Source: Mixophyes australis
Taxonomy: Eukaryota > Chordata > Amphibia > Anura > Limnodynastidae
Length of the DNA stretch: 64,000 bases
Assembly: GCA_036250195.1 (NCBI GenBank)
Contig: JAVHZZ010000004.1
Coordinates: 256,865,228-256,929,227, forward strand
Reading direction: 5' to 3'
This document shows positions 22,333 through 32,938 of this stretch, one piece after another (the first letter of the stretch is position 1; every line of letters starts with the position of its first letter). Both the position numbers and the translations under genes were made by a program. The notes beneath the pieces were generated by a model that made no database searches, was not told the origin of the DNA, and worked only from the letters and a program-made list of their open reading frames with translations.

Positions 22333-22654
22333 CAGTGGCGGATCCAGGAGGGGGGGCGATCGGGGCAATCGCCCCCCCCTAGCAGGGGCTTGCTGCCAAC
22401 GGCTACACACTATGTGCAGGTGTGCTCGGCAGTGACAGTGTGCTGCCCGGCTGCTCTTATTGTGTTTTAAACACAATCAGAGCAGCCGGGCAGCACATTG
22501 TCCCTGCTTGTCATTGCCGAGCGCACCTGCACATTGTGTGCAGCCGCCGGCAGCCTCAGAAGTCAGAAAGGGGGCGGGGCCTAAATTGCTCCATTCTAAA
22601 TCCCCACCCCCCCTAAATCGCCCCGGGTACACCAATTATCTAGATCCGCCCCTG
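22333..22654. mobile_element. Foldback hAT-type MITE, 322 bp, perfect 8-bp TSD
   Basis: Ends are CAGTGGCGGATCCAG and, inverted, CAGGGGCGGATCTAG. The flanking gagtagga is exact on both sides (22325-22332 and 22655-22662). The interior is a long imperfect palindrome centred near 22470 (gtgttttaaacac), with arms through gagcagccgggcagcac and gagc.cacctgcaca. No coding sequence is present. Confidence 0.9.
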
Positions 22655-22662
22655 GAGTAGGA

Positions 22663-23328
22663 TCATATTCCATTTACCTCAGGCAACATAAAGTATATCA
22701 GGGGGAGTCAGCAGGTTACTGACAATCTGTAATTAATTCTAGGGGTACTAGTACAGGAATTCATAACAGGATGACACTTAGCTACGCTCCACCAAAAAAC
22801 TGTATAATGCAATTTACTTCCAACTCTCTCCTCAATTACAGGATTGGTCCCTAAATCCACATGTGCAGCTTGTCCAACCAAGCTCAGCCTAGTGGGCGCC
22901 AATGATCTGCCTGGACTCCCCTAGTGCTGGTTAAAAGGCTAGTTATATATGTAGGTGTCTGTTTACTAAGTTACCCCCCCCCCCCCCCCCACACACACCA
23001 CCAGCAGTTAGGTAGATATAATATATTTTATCAGGCAATTTATTAAGAAAATGTCACTGGAGCAGCTAAGCAATGCCAAGCTCCCAGGTGATACAGGCTG
23101 GCAGCAGTGGCAGGAGTCTTACTGCTGGCCATGCCTACCCTGGGACCCATGTTTGGGTTAATAATAAAACATTTTTTCTTGTGGCTTCTAACTGCTAACA
23201 CCATCCTGTGGCCTCTAGCAGCTAACACCATGAGCTTCCAATAATAATGCTGGTGTTAGCAGTCAGAGACACGGCCCACCTGTGAGCCACCCCCCCCCCC
23301 TCCCCAAGCGCTTTCCTCTTTCTGTTGT
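22663..23328. other. Interval with C tracts
   Basis: No gene. C-runs occur at about 22975-22990 and 23290-23300. A phrase atcctgtggcctctagc (about 23202-23220) is nearly inverted at about 23590-23607 (ttagaggccacaggat), flanking the foldback described next. Confidence 0.4.
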
Positions 23329-23455
23329 CCTGTCACTGTAGTCCTTCCGCGGCACGCTGTAAGCTCCTCACTGAGGAGATCTCGTGAGAGTGAGACTCAT
23401 GAGATCTCCTCAGTAAGAAGATTACTGAGCGCCACGGAAGGACTACAGTGACAGG
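23329..23455. repeat. Foldback with 21-bp outer arms inside an eroded element
   Basis: CCTGTCACTGTAGTCCTTCCG at 23329 is inverted at 23435-23455, and ctgaggagatctc / gagatctcctcag form an inner stem. A right terminus tcggattaatccggccctg follows at about 23574-23592 and resembles the TIRs of the elements at 32651 and 56053, but no left end was found. Confidence 0.7.
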
Positions 23456-23751
23456 CTTAGCAGCATTGATCGGGCAGTGGGCGCCCCTGCCCCCGCACCA
23501 ATCAATAATGCCGCTGACTACTGTAAAGGGGCCTCTGGATGCCTGAGGCCCCTGGGCTGTAGCTCAGTTAGACCTCGGATTAATCCGGCCCTGGTTAGAG
23601 GCCACAGGATGCTGGTCTTGGTAAATAGGCTTCCCCATCAATGTTTTTATTAGGCATATTGTGTCAGTGAAGTAAAGCAAGATTTGAATGTATGTGTATG
23701 TAAAACTTAATGGAAAGTTATCAAGCGGAATATATATATAAATATATCTAT

Positions 23752-23789
<38 letters not shown>

Positions 23790-24654
23790 CAGTATATACT
23801 GTATATATACACCAATCAGCCCTAACATTAAAACCACCTGCCCAATATTGTGTAGGTTCCCCTTGTGCAGCCAAAACAGCTCTGCCCTGTCGAGGCATGA
23901 AATCCACAAGACCTCTGGAGTTGTCTTGTGGTATCTGCCACCAGGGTGGTAGCAGCTAATCCTTTAAATCAGGGTTGTCCAACCCGCAGCACGCGGGCCG
24001 CATGCAGCCCAGCACGCCTGTAAATGTGGCCCAGAAGGAGTTTTGGTTGTGGCAGTAGGGCAGCACTGTTAATGGAAATAAAAAAAAATACTTACCTTGC
24101 GGTCACGCGGTCACGTCAGCTAGTACTCTGGCTCCCTCCCTTGTCTCCTCCTCCGTGCGGTGCTCGCAGTGAATGTCGGGCGTGATGTCATCATGCCCAA
24201 CATCCATTGCGGAGCGCAGCACAGAGGAGTCACCCGCGCGAGAAGAACAATCAGCAGCACAGAATTGGAGAAAAGAAGAGAAGAGGACAGGAGAACAAGC
24301 CGATTAAAAGGTAAGTTAAGGGGGATTTTTTTTTATTATTTCAAGGGATGCTGACCAGTGAATAAAAGTCACCTGGTCCTGGAGCATCATGGACCTTATC
24401 TCCCTGCTACATACTTCTACTTGTAATACTAATGGGGCATTATATATTATTCTCGTTGGCCCATTATAAGTTGTTATCCCTTAACTCAGTGGTTACAAAA
24501 CTTTTGCAGTTCACGGCACCCTTAGAGTCTCCAAATTTTTTCAAGGCACCCCTCCAAAATAATTACTGAGCAGTCCTGTTTTAGAAGTAGTTGGGTCAAA
24601 AAAATGTAATAAGTATTTAGGTCAGGACAGAAATACTTATTTAGTTGTATGCAA

Positions 24655-25566
24655 AAATGCCCCCTCTACATCCAGACACACTGCCCCCTCTGCTGTCACA
24701 CTGTCCCCCTCCTCTGTCACACTGTCCCCCTCCTCTGCCCTCTGTCACACTTCCCCCTCTGCATCCAGTCACGCTGCCCCCTCTGCCCTCTGTCACCTCT
24801 CACTGCCCTCTGTCACGCTGTCCCCCTCCTCTGCCCTCTGTCACGCTGTACCCCTCCTCTGCCCTCTGTCACACTGCCCCCTCTGCATCCAGGCACTCTG
24901 CCCCCTCTGCAGCCCTCTGTCACGCTGCCCCCCTCTGCAGCACTCTGTCACTCTGTTGCCCTCTGTCACTCTGCTGCCCTCTGTCCTCCTCCGCTGCCCT
25001 CTGTCCTCCTCCGCTTCCCGCTGTCCTCCTCCGCTGCACTCTGTCCTCCTCCGCTGCCCACTCTGCTCCTCCGCTTCCCGCTGTCCTCCTCCGCTTCCCG
25101 CTGTCCTCCTCCGCTGCCCGCTGTCCTCCTCCGCTGCCCGCTGTCCTCCTCCACTGCCCTCTGTCCTCCTCTGCATCCAGGCACTCTGCCCCCTCTGCCC
25201 CCAGGCACTCTGCCCCCTCTGCAGCCCTCTGTCACGCTGCCCCCCTCTGCAGCCCTCTGTCACTCTGCTGCCCTCTGTCCTCCTCCGCTGCCCGCTGTCC
25301 TCCTCCGCTGCCCTCCTCCGCTTCCCTCTGTCCTCCTCCACTGCCCGCTGTCCTCCTCCGCTGCCCGCTGTCCTCCTCCGCTTCCCTCTGTCCTCCTCCG
25401 CTGCCCGCTGTCCTCCTCCGCTTCCCGCTGTCCTCCTCCGCTTCCCTCTGTCCTCCTCCGCTTCCCTGTGTCCTCCTCCGCTGCCCGCTGTCCTCCTCCG
25501 CTTCCCTCTGTCCTCCTCCGCTTCCCTCTGTCCTCCTCCACTTCCCGCTGTCCTCCTCCGCTTCTC
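24655..25566. repeat. CT-rich minisatellite, 20-bp core unit
   Basis: From about 24960 the unit gctgccctctgtcctcctcc (20 bp, with ttccc/gcccg variants) repeats with few interruptions. The first 300 bp is a looser, longer version (cacactgccccctctgc..). One strand is almost pure pyrimidine. A 20-bp period leaves all frames open on both strands, which explains the long serine/proline- and glycine-rich open frames here. They are not genes. Confidence 0.95.
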
Positions 25567-25759
25567 CCAGCCATAAAAAAACAGAAAGAGCACATAAACT
25601 TACCAATCCGCCGGGCGCCGGGACCCAGCAGCCTCCTCTCTCCCGCAGCTGTCACTGACGTCGATATTCACTGACAGCTGCGGGAGAGAGGAGGCTGCTG
25701 GGTCCCGGCGCCCGGCGGATTGGTAAGTTTATGTGCTCTTTCTGTTTTTTTATGGCTGG
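25567..25759. repeat. 88-bp perfect inverted repeat with 17-bp spacer
   Basis: 25567-25654 and 25672-25759 are exact inverses, running from ccagccataaaaaaacag through ccgccgggcgccgggacc to cagctgtca. The transcript or single strand would fold into a very stable stem. The perfect match suggests recent origin or gene conversion between arms. Confidence 0.93.
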
Positions 25760-26329
25760 CCTGCCGGCACCCCAGTGACAGCGCCGCGGCACCCCTGGGA
25801 GCCGCAGCGCACAGTTTGGGAACCGCCGCCTTAACTAACATAGTTGTGTCATTAGCAAAACAGGTCACAATTTGCGATCACAGTGATGTATATGTCAGGT
25901 ACTGCAGGCCTGGTCAGGGCACCCTGATATACAATGCCTGGCTTAAATGCACTTTATTGATATTGCATCGAAACAATACAAAAAGTGATTATAGTATAAC
26001 AACTAGAGAGGATTTTTTGAACAGGGCGATTGAAAGGGCAATAGCTTCCAGGAAATTTGACTTAGAAAGGATTGTCTCTTCTGGCTCAACCTGTGGTGAT
26101 ATATAGGGGGATTTGAAAAAAAAGTGATATATATATATATATATACATATATATCACTTTTTTTCTCATATATATATATATATATATATATGTTAACTAT
26201 GTTTTCTATGTTTTTTTTGGATGATCAGCTATCGTTATTGTTAGTGTATCTTATGTGCGGCCCAAAGCAACTCGTCGTCTTCCAATGTGGCCCAGGGAAG
26301 CTAAAAGGTTGGACACCCCTGCTTTAAAT

Positions 26330-26724
26330 CCTGTGAATTGTGAGGTGGGGCCTCCATGACTTGTTTTTCCAGCATATCCCACAGATGGGATTGAGATGTG
26401 GGGAATTTGGAGGCGAAGTCAACACCTTGAGCTCTTTGTTATGTTCCTCAAACCATTCCTGGATCATTTTTGCAGTGTGGCAGGGAGCATTATCCTGCTA
26501 AAAGAGGCCTTCACTCCCCATGCGCATCATTGAGCATTGGGTTACCCATGACTCTGTCGTTGGTAGACCGGTTGTCCTTTCTTGGACCAGTTTTTGCAGG
26601 TACTAAGCACTATGTATCGGGAACACCCAACACGTCCTGTCACTTTGGAGAGGCTCTGACCCAGTCGTTTAGCCATTGCAATTTGGCCCTTGTCAAAGTC
26701 GCTCAGATCCTTACGATTGTCCAT
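26330..26724 (-). pseudogene. Tc1-like transposase remnant
   Basis: On the minus strand, [39 protein letters not shown].. (26724 downward) is the N-terminal helix-turn-helix of a Tc1-family transposase, ending with [11 protein letters not shown]. Directly after it, in another frame, comes a C-terminal piece with SPPNSPHLNPI (the conserved SPDLNPIE motif) near 26420. The DDE catalytic core between them is deleted. The enzyme would have bound the TIRs and cut at TA sites. Only about a third of the normal 340 residues remains. Confidence 0.8.
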
Positions 26725-27021
26725 TTATCCTGCATCCAACAAATCAACTTCAAGAATTTGATGCATACGTGCTGCCTAATATATCCCCCTCCCCCTTGAC
26801 AGGTGCCATTGTATCGAGATAATCAATGTTATTCACTTCACTGTTTTTTTTTTAAATCAGGTAAAATTTTATTGCGTTTTTTTCTTTTTTAACACAAAAA
26901 AAAACGAACAAACCCCAAAACATTAAGCTAAAACAATAGCTACAGCCCACACAGTGATACAAGCCGTGTCAAATATTCATACACAGTAGATTCAAAATGC
27001 ATCGGTATTCAGATTTTCAAA

Positions 27022-27608
27022 TCAGGGTATACACATCATCCAAAATTTCAAGATACCATAAGATAATAACACAGTAGTACCAATACAAAATACAATCGTT
27101 GACCTTAATAACAGAGGATGTGGCTGAATGTCTGCCCCGAGCATTGCATTAAGAGAGCTCCACCTCCCTCGATCCTTCAGTAACACATGGGGATATTCTC
27201 CACCTGTATCATATTCTTTATATTTATCCACTAGGTTTCTACTGGTGTACATGAAACTTTCATGGCCGACTGTATCTTTAACAAGGTAAATCCAGCTAAT
27301 CATAGTCGGGCCTTCCGGTGCCATCCACTCCCTAGCTATGACCACTTTTACCAACATGAGAAACGTATTAGTGAGCAGTCTAATAAGCCTACAGATGTTT
27401 TGTTCAAGCCCAAACCAAGTATACATAGGGCCAACACTTTACCTCCCACTAGATGAGTTTCAGTTAGACATATAACATCCACCTCATATTTTTTTTGTTT
27501 TTTTAATTGGGATATGACCAAAGACCGTCTAATTTTATCATTTACGCCACGAACATTCCAAGTCAGGATTTTAATAGAGCCCCTATTCATCTTCCCAGTC
27601 GCCATCAC
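27022..27608 (-). pseudogene. L1 ORF2 remnant: endonuclease start fused to C-terminus
   Basis: Starting at 27608: MMATGKMNRGSIKILTWNVRGVNDKIRRSLV.. and DVICLTETHLVGGKV. These are the first two blocks of the apurinic-type endonuclease that nicks the target for reverse transcription (TWNVRG with the metal-binding Asn, TETH with the catalytic Glu). Within a few bases of 27425 the sequence jumps to a C-terminal stretch PTMISWIYLVKDTVGHESFMYTSRNLVDKYKEYDTGGEY. The rest of the endonuclease and the whole reverse transcriptase are missing. A recombination or RNA-level deletion could explain this. Confidence 0.75.
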
Positions 27609-28281
27609 ACTAGGGAATACATATAAGATATGTCCCCGTAGAAATCAACCCCCTCTAGCCCAGGCAGACACCCAGCCACCAGTGAACCACATTAGTATAT
27701 ACCAAAATAGTCAATCTCAACATCTGAAAGTATTTGCATAAAGAAAAAAAATATCACACCTGACACTGCATTGAACTCTAACAAACCTACCCCTCCCTAC
27801 CCTATCCCAACAACCCCCCTCCCCGTACATCCACCCCCAACTTAGACATACCTGAATCCCATTACCCCTATCCCAAATCTCCTCAAACAACGCACACAGC
27901 TATCTCCACGTATTTATGGAAACACCAGCATACACTGAAAAAAGGAGAGGGAGATCGCGACCCTTTAAGCAAGGGAAGCCCCCCAGCCCATAACTTTACC
28001 CTACTACTCCTCCAGTACCCCACATCCACCCGATCCACTAGCACCAAATATAAGATCCAAAGCTTTTTTCCCCAGAAATATCACCTTATAATTGACACCT
28101 TCGTAAACATTCAGTAACTTCTATATTAATCAAAGCATTTCAGTATGTATAGACATAGATCAAAATGATATACATTCACAGAGCTTATCTCTCAAACATT
28201 ATAACTATCAGAGGAATACGAATTTTAATAGCATCATTTCAGTCCAGGAGGTCAATACGTCACCAGAAGCATCTTCAGTCC

Positions 28282-29162
28282 GGACGAGGACCTCTAGGAG
28301 CTCTCCTATCCAGCCAGTGAGTCACCTCTGAAGGCGATCCAAAGAAGAGGGTAGTTCCATCTGCAACCACACGCAATCTGACTGGGAAAAGCATAGCATA
28401 CGGCTACTGCATCTCACGAAGACGACGCTTCACCTGTATAAACTGAGCTCTGCTCTTTTGTACATCCACCGAGAAGTCAGGAAATACAGCCACTCTTTGG
28501 TTTTGATATATTAAGGGGCCCTTGGTCCGAGCCAGGTGCAGAATAGCATCCCGAACTTTATAGTGTAGCATTTTAGCAATGAATGTGCGTGGCTGCACAC
28601 CAGGAGGCGGCCTCTGATTTGGAATCCGATGCGCCCTTTCCACCGCAAACTGGGCCGTGAACTCCTCTTTGCCGAATGTCTGGATCATCCAATTCTCCAA
28701 GAATGTCTCCGGAGCATCACCCTCTGCCTTTTCAGGGAGACCCACCAGCCGGACATTGCTGCGTCTGAGGCGACCTTCCATGTCTGACATTTTTTGTTTA
28801 ACCGACACCATCTGAGCTTCCAAGCCAGCAACTTTCTGTGGCAATGGAACTGTAGTATCCTCTAGTATGGAGATGCGGGCCTCTGTCTCCGACACACGTT
28901 CACGAATCCTCTGAAAATCCTGCCGCATCAACGATAGGTCAACCTGCACCTCTCCAATTTTATCCATTACCTTCTTTTCAGAAGCAGCGATAGCTTTCAG
29001 GACCTCCTGAAGAGTAAAATCAACAGGTGAATCCGTATCTTTGGAAGACTGAGGTGCCTGCAGTTCAGACGCAGGAGCTCCTCTCGAGGCCGTGGCAGGA
29101 TTAGAATGGGCATATTTCTCCAATCTGCCCGCGGCAGTGGTGTTCGCAGAATGTTTACCCAT
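28282..29162 (-). pseudogene. L1 ORF1 protein (Transposase_22 family) with one premature stop
   Basis: RNA-binding chaperone of an L1 retrotransposon, normally a trimer coating the L1 RNA. MGKHSANTTAAGRLEKY.. opens a 252-residue frame. A coiled-coil region follows (residues about 55-130, heptads such as VLKAIAASEKKVMDKIGEVQVDLSLM). The RRM-like domain holds RRSNVRLVGLPE and AHRIPNQRPPPGVQPRTFIAKM, then the start of the C-terminal domain. A TAG at 28402-28404 interrupts after RRLREMQ. The same frame continues with PYAMLFPVRLRVVADG and reaches TGA near 28282, so about 40 C-terminal residues are cut off by a single nonsense change. The upstream start is well placed after a GC-rich UTR. Confidence 0.88.
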
Positions 29163-30001
29163 ACTGGCCCCTTCTATTCAGAGGTGTTGACAGGTACACC
29201 CCTGGATGTTATATATGTAGCTTTAGATATAAAAGGGGGCCACAGCAGAGCGTCCAGCAGCAACTGGTATTATAACCAGAATTTGGCCAATGAAGAACCA
29301 ACTGCTGCACACAGTCCAGCCAAAGTACCCATTTAGAGAGATGACAAGGAGAGAGGGCCACCAGGTAACAATAACAGCAGCACAAAGTATTTTCCATACA
29401 CAGAGAAAGGACAGGGAGAAAGGGCCTTCAGAGTATATTCCCCTTACTGCTCCAGAAACAGGGTACTCACCGTTGCAGATAGGGGTTAATATTATGTCAG
29501 CTGCCCCTCCAGTGCTGTTAGACTGTATGTCAGGCCTTATTTCACCAACCGTTATAACCAAGATGGCGCCGCGTCTTACTCCCCAGCGGGAACACCACAC
29601 TCCAGCAGCAGCAATCAGCCACCTTCTCTTCACCCCCGAGCAGTCTCCTCACCAGCCAAATAGACACCCGATTAGCGAAGATCCAGACACCACCAGAGAC
29701 AGAGAGCCCCTTCCTCCCTCACCGCGTGAATTCTGCTCCAGCACAGCTCCGGAAACCAGGCCAACCACAGTCTCCGCGACCCGCGGACACAACCCAAACT
29801 TGGACCGGAGGAAACAGGAGAAGTTCCGCCACAGAACCAGGTAAGTTTAGTGCCTTTTTTTCACACCAGGATATCTGCTCCGGATATTTAGGCTGGGGAG
29901 CTCCGATGTACACAGCCTACTCCATGCTCCACCAGGCCACTACCCCTCCACTTCACTGGTTTTAATGTGGCGGCTGATTGGTGTGTATAATATTTATAAT
30001 A

Positions 30002-30036
<35 letters not shown>

Positions 30037-30487
30037 CATACATATACATACACCAGATGTATCCGGATAATAGATAACCATCACTCTGCATTGGTCGGTT
30101 GCCAACCCGCTGCATCACTGATTTAAGGTAAATATTAATCACTGTCTTCCTCAACTTATAGCAACCAATTTTGCTTTCGTATCATTTTTGTTCCCCATTT
30201 GCTTTCATTTTCGAAACTGCTCTAGAAAATAAATGTCTTGATTGGTTGCTATGGGCTATAAAACTATATAAACTATATATAGCGAGAGAGCTATTTTTTT
30301 AATGTCCTCCATTTTAGTTGGGACAGATTCCACTGTTTGGAGTTGGCACAATGCCATATTGACAGTGCTTTATGTTTAAGTGCTTAGATATGTGTACTAA
30401 TTAATCAAATGTTCGTTTAAATTCTAGAACTAGTATGTCATTGTGTGCAACATCTTTATGCAACAACTTGGAAAATATATTTAAAAT

Positions 30488-30761
30488 CATACTTACCTAC
30501 TTTCAGTAGGTGACGTCCGAGAGAGGGGCGTGACTTATGGGCGGAGGGGGCAGGGTGCCACGAATCACGTCATTTTGGCCCACGAGTAAAATGACGTGTT
30601 GTCGCGGAGGCGGGGCCAAAATGACGCGATTCTTGGTGAATTGCATCGTTTTGACAGGGAAGTCCCGGGATGCGGGAGAAATGCCTGCTCTCGCGGGAGC
30701 CCGGGATACTGACCCGAATTTCGGGAGTCTCTCGGACTTTCCGGGAGAGTTGGCAAGTATG
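30488..30761. mobile_element. hAT-type MITE, 274 bp, perfect 8-bp TSD
   Basis: Ends CATACTTACCTACTTTC and, inverted, CATACTTGCCAACTCTC. The duplication tttaaaat is exact (30480-30487 and 30762-30769). The interior has GC-rich inverted pieces (gtcattttggccc / gggccaaaatgacg). Small open frames on both strands are by-products of this symmetry. Confidence 0.9.
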
Positions 30762-30769
30762 TTTAAAAT

Positions 30770-32642
30770 GCACAAATTGTTATGAATTAAATGTATGTAT
30801 TGTTATGAATTAACATTTTCTGATGACTGTCTACATATCATGCTTGCTGTATGTTTACATGTTTTTATTGTCTTTTCCCTGTCCAGGCTTTTCCATGTAA
30901 GTAAGAGGGGAGAGACATAGGGCCTGATGCAGATTTGACCTTATGCCCATTTCAGTTGCGTAGGTTTTGAATATTTGCACTGCGCCTGCCCAAAAAGAGC
31001 TCACATATACACGTATGCACACATCTCAAACTTGTGCCTCCTCGTGACTGGAGCAATCGTGCCGCTAAAGGGCAGGTTGCAAATACTGATTATGACAGTC
31101 GCCAGCAGTAGCTGGTTACTTCTGAGCGGCTGATTGCGCATTCTTTACTGAAGCCCACAATTGCTTTCTTCATTGATTAAGCATATATTATAGGAGTTGG
31201 TGAGTGTATTTTAAAAAACTATCTTTTTATATATAAAAGATGGAATATTATATCTGCTGTATTTTATCAGGCCAAATAGCTAATGTATTTTTTTGTTATC
31301 AATAAAAAAATGTAAAGAAACTTTTGGCTGTGTGTATGTGTATGCGGGTGTCAGTATCAGGAACATAATGGCGCTATATAAATAAATGATGATGATGATA
31401 GTCACCTTCTTTCTAATAGGTAAAACAAAAGACCAATCATTATTTAATGTTTTAATACACTAGTGTGGTTTTCTTTGTATGTGACAGATTCATTATAAAT
31501 ACTTTAATAATATATATAGTTAGTTATTCCTGCCATCATACTTTTTCATGCATAAAAAGTACAGATTTATACATTTATGACATTAAAGTAAGAAGATACA
31601 GGCAGTTGGGGGAGCCAACCCTGAAGTACAAGTGTGAGGAGGACATGTGACAATTAGAAGAGCTGCTAATCAGGCTAATCAGTTTGGCGACGTTTTGCCG
31701 AGCAGTATATCTGTTCTTCTTCCACATGCCAGCACAACAACAGGGCCATTCAAACTAATTACGTTAATCCTTTCGATGGCTCATTCCAGCCAATGTGTCT
31801 CCCACAGTCAGGCAGCTTTGGCCTTGCATGCTTACTGAAGTACTGGCTCTTGACTTGGCTCATACAGTCCCTCCAGTAGTTGGATACGAAGCATCAGTAA
31901 TACAATACAATCACATACTTTTAAAGTATATGGGGAATATGGGGATACAACTAAATACTTCTAAATTGAATATTCTGACTTTTTAGAGCAAAACTATCTT
32001 GTTTTGGATTTATATGGAATATTGGATCATTGGGAAAAAATATTTTCTAAATTATTTTGAATGCTTTTATCATTTTTATTTTTTCAGTTAGTTCTTTGAT
32101 CTATTTCCAGATCTGGAGTTGTTGTTGGAGATTTTGGGTCAGGTGCGAGTCTCAAGCATTTTATCTGAGCATAATATACAGCCTGGAAGATGCCACCAGA
32201 TTAATACCATGTTATTCAACTCCCAGAAATCATATTATGCAACCCCAAATGTACAGTGCATGTATAGCATATAACAATGTCAAACAATGCAAGCAAATAA
32301 AACAGCCAACAGATGATCTTTATTAATTATCTACTCTTGTCCTCGCTGGTGCCGGTGTTTATCATACTTTCATCAAGATTCAAATTAAAAAGCATCTTGG
32401 CATCTGCTTGAATTTAAATGCGCTCCTTTTTTAAAATGCAACTTGCATGCAAGTTGCATCCAAACATGAATCAGGTCCAATATGTGTTATTGATTGCCCA
32501 TATTCCTAAACGGCATCTCTAGCACCACAGGAAAGGTATTTGGAAGGTATTTTGTACTTTGAGACAATACATGTTTCTGGTATAATAAATTGTGCTTATT
32601 GTCATTTTTGTTGAGGAATTTTGGGAAGTGTGTTCATGTCGG
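30770..32642. other. AT-rich interval with SINE tail and MITE ends
   Basis: No gene. The SINE tail ggcgctatataaataaatgatgatgatgat lies at about 31369-31400. A possible pair of inverted ends (gggcctgatgcag at 30922, ctgattcatgtttgg inverted at about 32466-32482) may bound an old element, but no target duplication supports it. Confidence 0.4.
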
Positions 32643-32650
32643 GTGTTGTA

Positions 32651-32930
32651 CAGAGCCGCATTTAGACCACATGGGGCCCTAGGCAAGATACTGGTTTGGG
32701 GCCCCCTCCCTGAAAAAAATCCATAGCACTATAGTTTTTTAGCATAACATATACCCCTATTCAGGGGCTGGTTGGAAGACTTTAGCCCAGGGTTGCAAGC
32801 ACATAGCACTGGCCCATAAGTAGCAGCCCATTTTTAAAGGTTGGTCTCACCGCTAGCCCTGGGAGGGCCCTCTGAGGACCGCTGGGCCCTAGGCAATTGC
32901 CTAGGTTGACTAATGGTAAATCCGGCCCTG
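32651..32930. mobile_element. hAT-type MITE, 280 bp, CAGAGCCG family
   Basis: Ends CAGAGCCGCATTTAGAC and, inverted, CAGGGCCGGATTTACC. Flanks gtgttgta (32643-32650) and gtggggta (32931-32938) match at 6 of 8. Both ends and the subterminal ggggccctaggcaagata / gggccctaggcaattgcctaggtt are shared with the 2.8-kb element at 56053-58826, of which this is a deletion derivative. Confidence 0.85.
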
Positions 32931-32938
32931 GTGGGGTA

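Larger units (their letters stand above)
24487..25828. mobile_element. hAT B, 1342 bp, perfect 8-bp TSD, nested in hAT A
   Basis: Ends CAGTGGTTACAAAAC and, inverted, CGGCGGTTCCCAAAC. The duplication ccttaact is exact (24479-24486 and 25829-25836). Subterminal phrases gttcacggcacccttag and gcggcacccctggg correspond in inverse. The interior consists of a pyrimidine-rich 20-bp minisatellite and an 88-bp perfect inverted repeat, with no coding sequence. Confidence 0.9.
23970..26321. mobile_element. Charlie-like hAT A, 2352 bp, perfect 8-bp TSD, inside Tc1
   Basis: Ends CAGGGTTGTCCAACC and, inverted, CAGGGGTGTCCAACC. The duplication ctttaaat is exact (23962-23969 and 26322-26329). Subterminal sequence is rich in gtggccc/gcggccc phrases. 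It splits the Tc1 sequence (..gtagcagctaat / cctgtgaattgtgagg..). A hairpin of atatatcacttttttt arms sits at about 26114-26165. No transposase remains: much of the interior is occupied by hAT B. Confidence 0.9.
26844..29948 (-). mobile_element. L1-type LINE, internally deleted, with 10-bp TSD
   Basis: The duplication cacttcactg flanks the element (26834-26843 and 29949-29958), and a poly-A tail (T-run at 26844-26853) marks the 3' end. In minus-strand order: GC-rich 5' UTR (29948-29163), ORF1 (29162 to about 28282), intergenic region, ORF2 endonuclease start (27608-27420), ORF2 C-terminus (about 27400-27130) and 3' UTR. Reverse transcriptase is absent, so roughly 3 kb of ORF2 is deleted. The element landed in the Tc1 terminal region, which rejoins across it. 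Confidence 0.85.
23806..29989 (-). mobile_element. Tc1-like element in a TA microsatellite, host of nested insertions
   Basis: The left end tacaccaatcagccctaacattaaaaccac and the right end (inverse) tacacaccaatcagccgccacattaaaaccag are matching TIRs. Both are embedded in (TA)n tracts (23727-23810 and 30000-30035), as expected for TA-targeting Tc1/mariner insertion. Removing the nested hAT (23970-26321) and L1 (26844-29948) leaves roughly 700 bp, so the Tc1 itself is internally deleted compared with the usual 1.3-1.6 kb. Confidence 0.85.

Noticed and set aside
23710..23952. Open frames in alternating TA/Tyr-Ile codons
   Set aside because: Read through a TA microsatellite.
24645..25674. Long open frames (up to 341 residues) rich in Ser/Pro/Leu or Gly/Arg/Glu on both strands
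   Set aside because: They are the translations of a 20-bp minisatellite inside hAT B. A period not divisible by three and lacking stops opens every frame.
30922..32482. Possible element with ends gggcctgat.. / ..atcaggtcc
   Set aside because: The inverted match is short, the sequences differ inside, and no target duplication flanks it. More likely two separate MITE fragments.
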